In this document: positions 6,377 through 14,712 of the stretch, in pieces | Layout: each line of letters starts with the position of its first letter | Numbering within the stretch: position 1 is the first letter of the stretch | Assembly (NCBI GenBank): GCA_030550075.1 | Contig: JAUQQB010000002.1 | Coordinates: forward strand, 1-32,694 | DNA length: 32,694 nt | Direction: 5' to 3' | Source of the DNA: Chloroflexota bacterium | GTDB taxonomy: Bacteria > Chloroflexota > Anaerolineae > Thermoflexales > Thermoflexaceae | The notes under the pieces: model-generated | Seen by the model: the letters and a program-made list of their open reading frames with translations, nothing else | Database searches by the model: none | Told to the model about the DNA's origin: nothing | Made by a program: the position numbers and the translations under genes

Positions 6377-9154
6377 CTACCATATCCAGCCGTACTTTTC
6401 TGCGCGACGACGAAAAGCCTCTTCGCCTCCTTCCATCAACTGTTTGATAGAATCCTGAATCTCTTTCCGATCCAGGGCCCCCTGCGCCTGAATCTGCCCT
6501 CTTTCTCTCCCATCCTCCTCTCCGGCTTTCAGTGCCACAACAAGTTCGGCATGGCCCAGTACAGGGATATTGGGGTTATGCGTTGCGGCCAGCATTTGCC
6601 GATGGCCCTTCTGTGCCCGGAGAATCTGGACAATGTCTTCATAAACAAACCGATTGTCCAGGTCATCCTCCGGCTGATCTACGATAAGCATTCGCTCCTG
6701 TCCGGCCAGAAGGACCAGAACCATCGCTGTGGCTTTCTGTCCAACAGAGAGTCTCTCCAGCGGTTGCTCTGCAGCGCCAATTCTCAGGTGGACCCGAACG
6801 GCGTCTTCGGGTGAGAGGCATTCCATCTCCAGAAGCCTATCCTCGTTCTGGAGGAGGAACTGCCGTAACTGCTGAGCCCGTCCCGGACTCAGTCCGTATT
6901 GCTGCTGAAGCACATCCGTTCCCTCTCGTACGGCTTGGGCGAGAGCATAACCATCCGTGTCCTCGGCCATGCTCACCCTTTGAATGGAATCCCTATCCAC
7001 ACCGGAGCCACGAAGGAGTTCCGTCAGACGCTCGGCAAGGGTTTTCTTGTTTCCCTGATACACGACCTCTATTCTCACGCGTCTTTTTACCCGTTTGTTG
7101 ATTTCCTCTGCCTGCTGATGGCGGAGTTCCCATGCCTTCCTTCGGGCATTTCTCAGTTCCTCCAAAAGGGAGGCCCGCTTCTCCCGTAATTGTTGTAATT
7201 CCACCTCTATCTGCTGAAAACTCCGCCTTCTGGACTCCAGCCGTTCCCGCTCTTCCGTGAGCCGGATCAGGGTTTCTGGATCTAAAGTTTCCCCGCCCAG
7301 TTCCTGCTTGACGCGGCGGATTTCTTCATCCAGAGGCTGGCGAGCCTCCCGCCAGCGAGCCCAAAGACCGGTCATTTTCTGCTGTGCCTGACCGAGAACC
7401 TTCTCTCCATCCTCAAAGAGCGCGCCGAACTGACTCTCCAGGCCTATAAAATCTTTCTGGGCCTCTTCCAGGACATCCCGACATCGGCTCTCTCCGGCAG
7501 CAAGTTGTTGGGCCTGCTGCCGCCAGCGCTCCGTCCAGAATTCCCACTGCTCTTTCCACTCAACCAGCGCCTTTTTCAGTTCCTCGCTTGCCTGTTGCAA
7601 TCGCTGTTCATCCGCTGTGAGGGATGTGGCCTCTTTCAATTTCTCGGCCACGCCGGTCCGACGGTAGAGTTCCAGTTTGTGGTCAATCTGCCTCAGCCGC
7701 CCCTCTATTTCCTCCTTTTCCCGAAGTGCGGCCTGACGCTTCATTATCTGCCCAGCGTTTTCCCGAAGAGCCTCCTCCAGTTTTCGCACCCGACGTATCT
7801 GGTCTTCGGCCCGCTTTCCGATAAAAGCATCCAGCAATTGCAAACGCAACCGCTCGTTCCGGGTCACCTCATAAATCTCTTTTTGACCGAAAAAGAGCGG
7901 AGCCTCATCACCCAGGATATCTTGGGGGGGAAGCTCTACCTCCCGTTCCAGCCCCAGTTCAAAGACCCGAGGAGGCTCTCCCCATACCCGCTCAATCCGA
8001 TAGTACCGGGACCTCCCGTTTACCACCTGCTCTACGTACAGCACTCCTCTCCCCCCACTCCCCAGGGCGTGACGAACAAGTCCCTCCCGCTCCTCGGTCG
8101 GAGCATAGGGCGCAATATCCAGTATGTACCGGATCGTTTCCAGGATAGCAGACTTACCTACTCCCCGTTCGCCGATGAAGATATTCTGCTCAGGGCTAAA
8201 GGCGATCTTCAATCCTGCCAGGAAGCCTGTGCCGTCTATTTCCAGCCCCAGGAGTCTGGTATAGCGGGTCTCCGGGCGGTAGCCGGTTGTTACCAGGATT
8301 TTCGGGTCCCGCAGGGCCAGCCGAAGCGCCCGCAAGTCGTCCAGCACGCTGAGTTTCAGGTATGTGGCACGAGGAGAACCATCAGGAAGCTGCTTGGTGC
8401 CGATCTCATCAATACTGTGGTTGTCGCTGGTACGCACGCAGGCGATTCGGTCCACCTGGTCTTTCCTGATTTTGCCCGTGCTCTGCAGTCGGTTGCGATC
8501 CCTGTCGGTCCACTCCTCAATGGCTTCCGGACAGACGGCTGCCAGAATCTCCGCCGCGTCTGCCGGTAAGAAACTCTTCAACAGTCCACCGTCGTTATTT
8601 GGATGGGGAAAAATAAAAAGGCAATTTGTCTCCCGGCGCAGCCGCCCGAGACAATTCGTCAGAGTTTCCCCCGGCTTCAAATCCCGATGACGGCCATCGG
8701 GATACACCAGAGGCTCACCGGCCCGGTCATCCAGCAGTTTATCCACGGTGTTGTTGATCACATCGGCGCCCGTATTGAAGGGGAAAATCGCCAGCACGTG
8801 GAGACCGTGTTTGCCGCCCACATCGCCGCCGAAGGAGAGTTCCACGCCGGGATATACATAAATTCCCTCCGCCAGCGCCATCTCCCGGATGATTTGAAAC
8901 CATTCGGTGCGAATCTGCTGGTAATCGGTGATGGCGGCCACTTCAATACCCTGCTCCCTAAGTTGCGCAACGTACTTCTGAGCGATCTGTTCTCTGTGTG
9001 CGGTGTTCAAGTCCCGAGGAAATTGGAACGAAGGTACGCCGGGCGAGTGCAAGTGCAAATCCACCCGCACCCATCGGGCCCCACGGTATTCCTTTTTCAA
9101 CCACTCGGGAAGGACATGCGCAGTTCCGGGCGTCAAATTGGCTGCTACGCTCAT
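6377..9154 (-). CDS. TrlF-family protein: PHP phosphoesterase domain fused to an SMC-like ATPase
   Basis: A 925-residue protein. Residues about 25-290 form a PHP domain. Its metal ligands are visible in order: DLHLHS (H34, H36), AAITDY, GVELSF, LHVLAIFP, FPHPNND and RTSDNHS. Residues about 310-925 are an SMC/Rad50-like ATPase. Walker A is GERGVGKS (about 327-334). Long charged, Gln/Glu-rich coiled-coil arms run from about 440 to 730, with a hinge near KRRVRIEV. The signature is RLSVGQKATA, Walker B is LIVDQPEDDLD (about 821-831), and the switch histidine is in AATHNP. The family is annotated as TrlF ATPases. PHP plus SMC suggests a nuclease or phosphoesterase gated by DNA or RNA sensing; this is inference. 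ATG 9154 is supported by GGAGGG 5 bases upstream. It is first in the cluster with AlbA_2 and DUF499. Base composition looks visibly less GC-rich than the neighbours. Confidence 0.88.
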   Translation of the reverse strand: MSVAANLTPGTAHVLPEWLKKEYRGARWVRVDLHLHSPGVPSFQFPRDLNTAHREQIAQKYVAQLREQGIEVAAITDYQQIRTEWFQIIREMALAEGIYVYPGVELSFGGDVGGKHGLHVLAIFPFNTGADVINNTVDKLLDDRAGEPLVYPDGRHRDLKPGETLTNCLGRLRRETNCLFIFPHPNNDGGLLKSFLPADAAEILAAVCPEAIEEWTDRDRNRLQSTGKIRKDQVDRIACVRTSDNHSIDEIGTKQLPDGSPRATYLKLSVLDDLRALRLALRDPKILVTTGYRPETRYTRLLGLEIDGTGFLAGLKIAFSPEQNIFIGERGVGKSAILETIRYILDIAPYAPTEEREGLVRHALGSGGRGVLYVEQVVNGRSRYYRIERVWGEPPRVFELGLEREVELPPQDILGDEAPLFFGQKEIYEVTRNERLRLQLLDAFIGKRAEDQIRRVRKLEEALRENAGQIMKRQAALREKEEIEGRLRQIDHKLELYRRTGVAEKLKEATSLTADEQRLQQASEELKKALVEWKEQWEFWTERWRQQAQQLAAGESRCRDVLEEAQKDFIGLESQFGALFEDGEKVLGQAQQKMTGLWARWREARQPLDEEIRRVKQELGGETLDPETLIRLTEERERLESRRRSFQQIEVELQQLREKRASLLEELRNARRKAWELRHQQAEEINKRVKRRVRIEVVYQGNKKTLAERLTELLRGSGVDRDSIQRVSMAEDTDGYALAQAVREGTDVLQQQYGLSPGRAQQLRQFLLQNEDRLLEMECLSPEDAVRVHLRIGAAEQPLERLSVGQKATAMVLVLLAGQERMLIVDQPEDDLDNRFVYEDIVQILRAQKGHRQMLAATHNPNIPVLGHAELVVALKAGEEDGRERGQIQAQGALDRKEIQDSIKQLMEGGEEAFRRRAEKYGWIW

Positions 9155-9246
9155 TATTCCCTCCTGCTTTCTACTCTGGACTTCGGGCAAGGTAATCCCC
9201 ATCCCGACCTGAAGCCGGGCTCCGCGCTGTATCTTTACATAACATA

Positions 9247-9855
9247 TCAATTAGGCCGAAGGGCCGTCCGGCGGCCCTTTGAAGCCCCCTTCCGGACAAT
9301 TTCACCCTGGGGCCGGGCGAGCAACCGTTTCCCTTTCTCCCGCCTCACCGGTTTTCCTCGGGGTTGGAGCCGACGGGCCGGACTCCCCATCCGCCCGATA
9401 ATTCGTCCCAACCCCCTGCAAGGATTCTCCCCCGCCCCCCCACTCCAGGGTCTGGTCGGCGAGCAGGGCGGACCGGCCTGAGCCTGGGCTTGAAGCCAAT
9501 GGGAGACCTGCTTCCGGGCGACCTGGGCGGCAGGCTGGTCGGTCGCCACTCGTCGGGCGTCCAGGAAGACAGCCCACGGCCAGCACCGGAAGGGTCGCCC
9601 CTGGGGGAGCGGGAGATGACAGGCAAACAGGGGCATCATCTGTTTAGGAGTGAACGGGAAATGGCTGATGGCTTTAAAGAGCCCGCTGTAGCGCCGGCTG
9701 CGAAAGGCGGGTTGCAGGCTCCATTCCACCACCGATCGCTCCCCCTGAGCACAGGAGAGGGCATCGATCAGGTCCATCCCAGCGTCGGCCCGATTGTAAA
9801 AGCGCAGCAACTCGTTAAGTCGCTTGCGGAATTGGGAGAGGGCGGCTGCACTCAC
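9247..9855 (-). pseudogene. Transposase remnant (N-terminal part recognisable)
   Basis: From a GTG at 9855, about 100 codons resemble the start of a transposase type I associate with Chloroflexota genomes. The recognisable order is SVVEWSLQPAF, RRYSGLFKAI.HFPF, then HLP.P.GRPFR, after which the catalytic VDATP-like motif would be expected. Instead the frame reads LDARRVATDQ and loses similarity; downstream to 9247 it looks non-coding (Arg/Pro-rich low complexity). No other frame restores the DDE core. I interpret this as a decayed, inactive copy. The stretch from about 9155 to 9540, between the TrlF-like start and the recognisable part, holds the TrlF leader and nothing else I can name. The family identification rests on memory of motif order and is only moderate. 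Confidence 0.5.
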
Positions 9856-10111
9856 GCCCTATAAGATAACACGGATTCCAGAATCACGCAAGCGCAACCC
9901 CCTCAATCCCGGCGTTTGTCCAAAGTCCAAACTGCTTCTTCGTCGTCGTATGCACTCCTTGTTTCCTACAAGGACAGCTACCGGCCTGCGCTTCACCGGT
10001 GCCGCGAAACACCACGAAGCGATACCTAAGGGCGCGTCTAAAAACAGGGCTCAGGCGGCGGAAAAGCTGCACCCTGCATTTTCAGGCAGACTCTAAGGGC
10101 GGGGGAGATGG
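9856..10111. other. Non-coding gap, probable island edge
   Basis: No reading frame, RNA or convincing hairpin is seen. The gap separates the transposase remnant from the chromosomal lipoprotein gene. A transposon end could lie here (for example around the AT-richer GGCGCGTCTAAAAACAGGG at 10031), but no partner inverted repeat was found by eye. Confidence 0.4.
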
Positions 10112-11374
10112 TTATGGTCCCTCAATCAACACCCGATGAGGATCGACCCGGTTGTTCAGCGGGGCGATCTCCACGTCCTCATGGATGAGGCCGGCCCAGA
10201 AGTAGAGGGGGTTGCGCGGCGGCGTGTAGGTGATCCGGATGCATCCGGTCACGAGCGCGGTCCGCCCCGCTGGCAGATAGTAGTAAGGACGGCCGTCGAT
10301 GATCCGGGTCTCCAGATCCTCCGGCCCGCCCACCGCCCAGCGGAAGGGGTAATTCCGCAGCGAGGTGTCGAAGTCGATGCCCACCCGCCAGGCGCCGGAT
10401 TCCTCCGCCCAGCCCTCCGGGCGGCCGGGCTGCGGCGCGTTGAACGTCTGATCCAGATCGTAACAGGTCCCCGGAGGCGGCCCACTGGTCCGGATGGGAA
10501 CCGAACCATAGTTATGCACGGTCAGCGTGAAGTAAAGGAACCCACCTAAGGAGACCGGGATGTAATCCCCGGTCCCGGAGGAGATATCGGAGCGGAACTC
10601 GACCTGGCCGTTGAGGATCTCCGCCCGCGGCACCCCACCCTCGCGGATGGTCAGGGTCCCGGTGGCCACGTCCCGCAATCCCAGCGCGTCCTCGGCGACC
10701 GCATAGACGGTGTAGGTCCCATCGGGCGGAGGCTCCTGGCCCCGGTCCACGCCGGCGTCGTAGTCGAATACATGACAGCCGGCCTCGCCGGGCTTGCGCC
10801 GCTGCACTTCCTTCCGGGGCACCGGATACCGGACGCCATCGGCGCCCTCCAGGTAGACGGTCAGCTGCGCCGGCCGGTTGACGCAGACGTTGATGGTGGC
10901 CCGGTCGCTCAAACCGTCGCGGTTCGGCGTGATCTCCGGGGGCGAGACGCTGAACCCGGTGATCTGGAGGGGCTGCGGGTTCGATCCGCTCACGGTGAGG
11001 GTGCCGGTGATCCGGGCGGTTTCCCGTTCATCCCGGGCTTCCACCACCCAGGTGTAGCGTCCATCGGGGAGCAGCTGGTTTTCCACCACCCCGTTGAACA
11101 GGACCTCGTATTCTCCCTGCGGCCGGGGTTGCTCTCGCCGAAAATAGCGTGGCGCGCCGTCCGCCCCAAGGAAGTAAATCGAAACCGTGGCGTTGCGGCC
11201 CAGAGCGTAACGGATCACGACCACATCGTTGTGGCCGTCGGCGTTGGGGGTCAGGAGATCCGGCGTGACCGACGCCGCGCGCAGCAGCGGGGCCGGCTGA
11301 CAGGCGACCAAAAGCGCCAGGGCAAAGCCGGCGCCTATCCAGAACCGAAGGCCGGTGGGGAAGATCTGGATCAT
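10112..11374 (-). CDS. Lipoprotein with FlgD-like Ig repeats
   Basis: A 420-residue predicted lipoprotein. A signal peptide ends in the lipobox LVAC, with Cys25 as the modified residue. Two FlgD/CHU_C-like Ig modules follow, each with a (T)PN.DG..D calcium-site-like loop (TPNADGHND and TPNRDGLSD) and a closing PDGRYTW or PDGTYTV strand. These occupy about residues 33-130 and 138-245. The C-terminal 170 residues (SDISSGTGDYIP, then TLTVHNYGSVPI) look like a further beta-sandwich of unknown family. Likely a structural or binding protein on the cell surface. Its ATG overlaps, as ATGA, the stop of a small frame (11371-11448) that follows Der, so translation may be coupled to it. Confidence 0.8.
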   Translation of the reverse strand: MIQIFPTGLRFWIGAGFALALLVACQPAPLLRAASVTPDLLTPNADGHNDVVVIRYALGRNATVSIYFLGADGAPRYFRREQPRPQGEYEVLFNGVVENQLLPDGRYTWVVEARDERETARITGTLTVSGSNPQPLQITGFSVSPPEITPNRDGLSDRATINVCVNRPAQLTVYLEGADGVRYPVPRKEVQRRKPGEAGCHVFDYDAGVDRGQEPPPDGTYTVYAVAEDALGLRDVATGTLTIREGGVPRAEILNGQVEFRSDISSGTGDYIPVSLGGFLYFTLTVHNYGSVPIRTSGPPPGTCYDLDQTFNAPQPGRPEGWAEESGAWRVGIDFDTSLRNYPFRWAVGGPEDLETRIIDGRPYYYLPAGRTALVTGCIRITYTPPRNPLYFWAGLIHEDVEIAPLNNRVDPHRVLIEGP

Positions 11375-11448
11375 TGTAAGTCCGTCCTGAGCGGTTTATC
11401 CGGGAAATTTTCGAGGTGGACGAGGTTGCTGAAGGCGGCCCTGTTCAC
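11371..11448 (-). CDS. Possible 25-codon ORF coupled to the lipoprotein gene
   Basis: On the minus strand after the Der stop codon, the same frame stays open for 51 codons and ends in a TGA that overlaps the next ATG as ATGA. A GTG at 11448 is preceded, 7 bases away, by GGGGGA, and gives a 25-residue peptide ending in RTDLQ. The peptide has no recognisable domain. The exact stop/start overlap is what suggests it is real. It could be a coupling leader, or the tail of a longer lost gene. Confidence 0.35.
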   Translation of the reverse strand: MNRAAFSNLVHLENFPDKPLRTDLQ

Positions 11449-11526
11449 TTCGAAATCCCCCAGAGAGAACCGGTAGATGCTCTGCAGCAGAGAAATGGAT
11501 TTGTGGCTCGATCCCGAGTCCGGGTA

Positions 11527-12912
11527 TTACGATTCTCGCTCACGGCCCCGGAAGACCAGGCGGAGCGGCGTTCCCGTAAAGGGATACCGGGCGCGGATCC
11601 GGTTCTCCAGATAGCGCTCATACGAGAAATGGACCAGATCCGCGTCGTTGACGAAAAACACGATCGTCGGCGGATCGGTGCGAGCCTGGGTGACATAATA
11701 GATCTTCAACGGCCGGTCCTTCCGAGCCGGCGGGGGCTGTTGCTCCATCGCCTCCCGGACAAGCCGGTTCAGCTCCGAGGTGCTCAGGCGCACGTGTCGT
11801 TCCTGATACACCTGAAGGGCCAGCGGGAGCAACCCCGGAACCCCATAGCCGGTCTTCGCGGAGACGAAGCGGATGGGCGCGTAGTCCAGGAACTTCAGGG
11901 TCTGACGGATGTGCTGGGTGAATTCCTCCGGCTTTACCCGGGGCCGCCCTCGCTCGTCCAGCATAAGATCCCATTTATTGACCACCAGGATCACGCTCCG
12001 GGCCTCCTCCACTACCATCCCGCCGATCACTGCGTCCTGGTGGGTGACGCCTTCCTTCGCATCCAGCACCAGGAAGACCACATCGCTCCGCTGGATCGCC
12101 CGCAGGGCGCGCAGGACACTGTAGCGCTCGACCCCGGGCTGGATCTGCCCCCGGCGGCGGATCCCCGCGGTGTCGATGAGGACGATTTTCTTCCCTTCCC
12201 ATTCGATCGGCGTGTCGATGGCGTCCCGGGTGGTTCCCGGGATCGGGCTGACGATCACCCGTTCCTCGCCGAGGATGGCGTTCAGCAGGGAGGATTTCCC
12301 GACGTTCGGGCGGCCCACGATGGCGATGCGGATCCCTTCTTCCTCCTCCACCTCGGCCAGGCCGGGCAGGGCGGCCACAATGGCATCCAGGAGCTCGCCA
12401 ATGCCGAGGCCGTGGAGCGCGGAGATCGGGTAAACTTCTCCCAGCCCCAATTGATAGAACTCAACCGCCGCCTCCCGCAGGGCCGCGTTGTCCGCCTTGT
12501 TCGCGGCCACCAGAACCGGCTTCCGGGTCCGCCGGAGGACTTCGGCTACCGCTTCATCGGCGGCCGTCAGGCCGGCCTGGACATCGACAACCAGAACCAG
12601 GACGTCGGCCTCGGCGATGGCGATCTCCGCCTGGGCCCGGATTTGAGGGATGAAGGCGGCCGAATCCTCCGCCAGGGGCTGGGCGGGGCGAAGGCCGGCC
12701 TCCGCCTTCGGGGGCAGCACCTCCAGCCCCCCGGTGTCCACCAGGGTGAACGCGAAGCCATTCCAGATCACCTCCCCATGGAGGCGATCCCGCGTCGTCC
12801 CCGGCCGTTCATCCACCAGGGCCAGCCGCTGTCCGATCAACCGGTTGAAGAGCGAGGATTTGCCGACGTTGGGCCGCCCGACCAGGGCCACCATCGGCTT
12901 ACGAGTCGCCAT
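11527..12912 (-). CDS. der: Ribosome-associated GTPase Der (EngA)
   Basis: A 461-residue tandem GTPase required for maturation of the 50S ribosomal subunit. Domain 1 has G1 GRPNVGKSS (12-20), PGTTRD, DTGG and NKAD. Domain 2 has GRPNVGKSS, PGTTRD, DTAG and NKWD. A C-terminal KH-like domain (about 365-455) ends in the usual GTP(L)R(L) motif. The first G domain carries an extra segment of about 20 residues after DTGGLEVLPP, before the IRAQ helix. I chose ATG 12912 because it starts right before the first G motif, as in the family. The open frame extends to 12975, but with unlikely sequence. It is divergent from the nitrilase-fold gene. Confidence 0.95.
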   Translation of the reverse strand: MATRKPMVALVGRPNVGKSSLFNRLIGQRLALVDERPGTTRDRLHGEVIWNGFAFTLVDTGGLEVLPPKAEAGLRPAQPLAEDSAAFIPQIRAQAEIAIAEADVLVLVVDVQAGLTAADEAVAEVLRRTRKPVLVAANKADNAALREAAVEFYQLGLGEVYPISALHGLGIGELLDAIVAALPGLAEVEEEEGIRIAIVGRPNVGKSSLLNAILGEERVIVSPIPGTTRDAIDTPIEWEGKKIVLIDTAGIRRRGQIQPGVERYSVLRALRAIQRSDVVFLVLDAKEGVTHQDAVIGGMVVEEARSVILVVNKWDLMLDERGRPRVKPEEFTQHIRQTLKFLDYAPIRFVSAKTGYGVPGLLPLALQVYQERHVRLSTSELNRLVREAMEQQPPPARKDRPLKIYYVTQARTDPPTIVFFVNDADLVHFSYERYLENRIRARYPFTGTPLRLVFRGRERES

Positions 12913-12989
12913 GATCCAGCCCTGTGTCTTCCACTGAAGATTTCCCTGATTGTTTGAACGACGAACGTGGGCCATGGTTGCGCCTCCAG

Positions 12990-12995
12990 TATAAT
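12990..12995 (+). promoter_or_regulatory. TATAAT -10 box between der and the nitrilase-fold gene
   Basis: A perfect TATAAT reads on the plus strand, 68 bases before the ATG at 13064. The minus strand reads TATACT at nearly the same place, toward der. No good -35 is seen 16-18 bases away in either direction, so the assignment is tentative. Confidence 0.4.
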
Positions 12996-13063
12996 AGCAG
13001 GAGATTGGGGGAAGCCGAAAATTTCAATTCATCCTGAGCATCGGATCCAGCGAGGAGGCCTGC

Positions 13064-13876
13064 ATGCGAGAGATCACCGTTGCCGCGGTTCAGATGGATG
13101 TGCGGTTGAACGCGGTCGAGGACAATGTGGCCCGCATGGCCGAATGGATCGCCCGGGTCGCCAGCGAGCAACGGGTGGATCTGATCGTCTTCCCGGAGCT
13201 GGTGACCACCGGCTATGAGTGCGGGGCCCGCTTTACGGAATGGGCCCAGCGGATCCCGGGACCTTCCACCCATCGTATCGCCCAGCGGGCCAGAGAGTTC
13301 GGGGTTCACGTGGTGTTCGGGATGGCGGTGCGGGAGCGAGTGGAGACCATCCTGTATAACTCCGCGGTGGTGATCGGCCCGGATGGGGAGACGCTGGGTG
13401 CCTATCATAAGGTTCATCTGAAGGGGGAAGAACGATTGCTGTTCCGGGGCGGCTATCGGTTCCCGGTTTTCGAAACCGGGTTCGGTATGCTGGGGGTATT
13501 GCTGGGCTGGGATCTCCTGTTCCCGGAGGCGGCGCGGGTGCTGGCGCTGAGCGGCGCGGAGCTTCTGGCGGTCCCCGCCGCCTGGGAACAGCCGCTGCGA
13601 GAGGAGTGGCGGGTCCTGACGCGCGCGCGGGCCCTGGAGAACACGTTCTTCCTGGTCGGGGCGAACCGGGTCGGCAAGGAGGTCACCTACGAGTTCGTCG
13701 GCGACTCGATGATCATCGGGCCGCGGGGCCAGATCTTCGCTTCGCTGGATGAGCCGACGGAAGGCTATGTGGTGGCCCGCATCGATCTGGAAGAGGTGCG
13801 GCGCCAGCGGGAGGAGCTCCAGGTTCTCCAGGCCCGCCAGCCGAACAGCTACCGTCTGCTGGCGCGGCCGTATTAG
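13064..13876 (+). CDS. Nitrilase-superfamily protein lacking the catalytic cysteine
   Basis: A 270-residue carbon-nitrogen hydrolase fold. The general base Glu45 (FPELVTTGY) and Lys116 (YHKVHLK) of the Glu-Lys-Cys triad are present. The Cys of the conserved (I/L)CWD..FPE motif is replaced by Gly148 (LLGWDLLFPE; codon GGC at 13505-13507, one base from TGC). The rest of the fold is intact, including the second Glu region and the C-terminal strand-rich part. Without the Cys, amide or nitrile hydrolysis is not expected, so it may be a pseudoenzyme or regulator, or the position may be a sequencing error. AGGAGG lies 7 bases before the ATG. It precedes the lipid synthesis and ABC genes, in the same direction. 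Confidence 0.88.
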   Translation: MREITVAAVQMDVRLNAVEDNVARMAEWIARVASEQRVDLIVFPELVTTGYECGARFTEWAQRIPGPSTHRIAQRAREFGVHVVFGMAVRERVETILYNSAVVIGPDGETLGAYHKVHLKGEERLLFRGGYRFPVFETGFGMLGVLLGWDLLFPEAARVLALSGAELLAVPAAWEQPLREEWRVLTRARALENTFFLVGANRVGKEVTYEFVGDSMIIGPRGQIFASLDEPTEGYVVARIDLEEVRRQREELQVLQARQPNSYRLLARPY

Positions 13877-13896
13877 GGAGAGCGACCGGCGGCTGT

Positions 13897-14078
13897 CCAC
13901 GAATGTATCCACGAATGAAAGCACGCATGCGCGAATGGGGGATCGAAATGAGGAGCTCCGCTCCCCGCAACTGGTTCTGTCCCTGGAAGCCCTCCTGGAT
14001 GTTCAGGCTAAGAGATCGCATCGGGATATGCGAGGCCCATAGCTTCCTCCATTCGTGGATTCGTGCCCCCATTCGTGG
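13897..14078. repeat. CCACGAATG inverted/direct repeat cluster
   Basis: CCACGAATG occurs at 13897-13905 and 13909-13917, with a degenerate copy near 13930. The reverse complement CATTCGTGG occurs at 14050-14058 and 14070-14078. The copies face each other across about 130 bases in the gap between the nitrilase-fold and phosphatidyltransferase genes. This looks like a small mobile or regulatory repeat element; no gene is seen inside. Confidence 0.6.
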
Positions 14079-14115
14079 CCGACCCTCGTCTCCGCCAGGA
14101 TGCAGGAGGGCTCCA

Positions 14116-14712
14116 ATGAATGCAGAGCGATGGCGGGAATATGCCGGGCCCTGGCTGAGCGGGCTGGCGCGTCATCTGGATCGGTGGGGAATCCATCCGA
14201 ACGCGATCACGGTCCTGGGTTTCCTGTTAAGCCTGGGTGCTGGATTGCTGGCCGGGCTGGATCTTCGGGGAGGGGCCGCGCTGCTCTGGATGCTGGGCGG
14301 ATTATGCGATGCCCTGGATGGTGCGCTGGCTCGCCTTTCGGGAAAGGCTTCGCGGGCAGGGGCCTTCCTGGATTCCACCCTGGATCGTTACAGCGATGCA
14401 GCGATCCTGCTCGGCGTGGGGGCTGCATGGCAGCGCGCCGGCATGGCCTGGGGCGGATGGATCGCGGGCTTTGCCCTGTTGGGCGCCCTGATGGTCAGCT
14501 ATACCCGGGCCCGGGGAGAGGGCCTGGGGATCTCCATCCGCGAAGGGCTCTTCACCCGCCTGGAGCGTTTCGTCCTCATCCTGATCGCGTTGCTCAGCGG
14601 ATGGTATGGGCCGTTGCTGGTTCTGTTCGCGGTCCTCGCTCACCTCACCGCGCTGCAACGGGCCTGGCGGGCGATGCGGATGCTCCGTCTTCAAGAGCGT
14701 CATCAGCCATGA
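14116..14712 (+). CDS. CDP-alcohol phosphatidyltransferase family protein
   Basis: A 198-residue integral membrane enzyme. The family signature D(x2)DG(x2)AR(x8)G(x3)D(x3)D is complete: D65, D68, G69, A72, R73, G82, D86 and D90. About five to six hydrophobic helices surround it. These enzymes transfer a phosphoalcohol from a CDP-linked donor to an acceptor alcohol (phosphatidylinositol-phosphate, phosphatidylglycerol-phosphate or related lipids). The LDRWGIHPNAITVLG start is typical of the archaetidyl/phosphatidylinositol-phosphate synthase-like group, but the substrate cannot be fixed. AGGAGGG lies 5 bases before the ATG. The stop overlaps the next start as ATGA, so the ABC-SpoIIM gene is translationally coupled. 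Confidence 0.9.
   Translation: MNAERWREYAGPWLSGLARHLDRWGIHPNAITVLGFLLSLGAGLLAGLDLRGGAALLWMLGGLCDALDGALARLSGKASRAGAFLDSTLDRYSDAAILLGVGAAWQRAGMAWGGWIAGFALLGALMVSYTRARGEGLGISIREGLFTRLERFVLILIALLSGWYGPLLVLFAVLAHLTALQRAWRAMRMLRLQERHQP

Noticed and set aside
7505..8569. Plus-strand open frame of 354 codons
   Set aside because: It lies wholly antisense to the TrlF-like ATPase and shows no domain.
9259..9279. AAGGGCCG/CGGCCCTT hairpin
   Set aside because: Short, without a T-run, and inside the decayed transposase tail; not convincing as a terminator.
11416..12957. Plus-strand open frame of 513 codons
   Set aside because: It mirrors Der, whose GTPase motifs are unmistakable. Long antisense frames are expected at this GC content.
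14055..14708. Upstream extension of the ABC-SpoIIM frame
   Set aside because: It overlaps the phosphatidyltransferase gene. The ABC domain begins right after ATG 14709, which forms an ATGA overlap.
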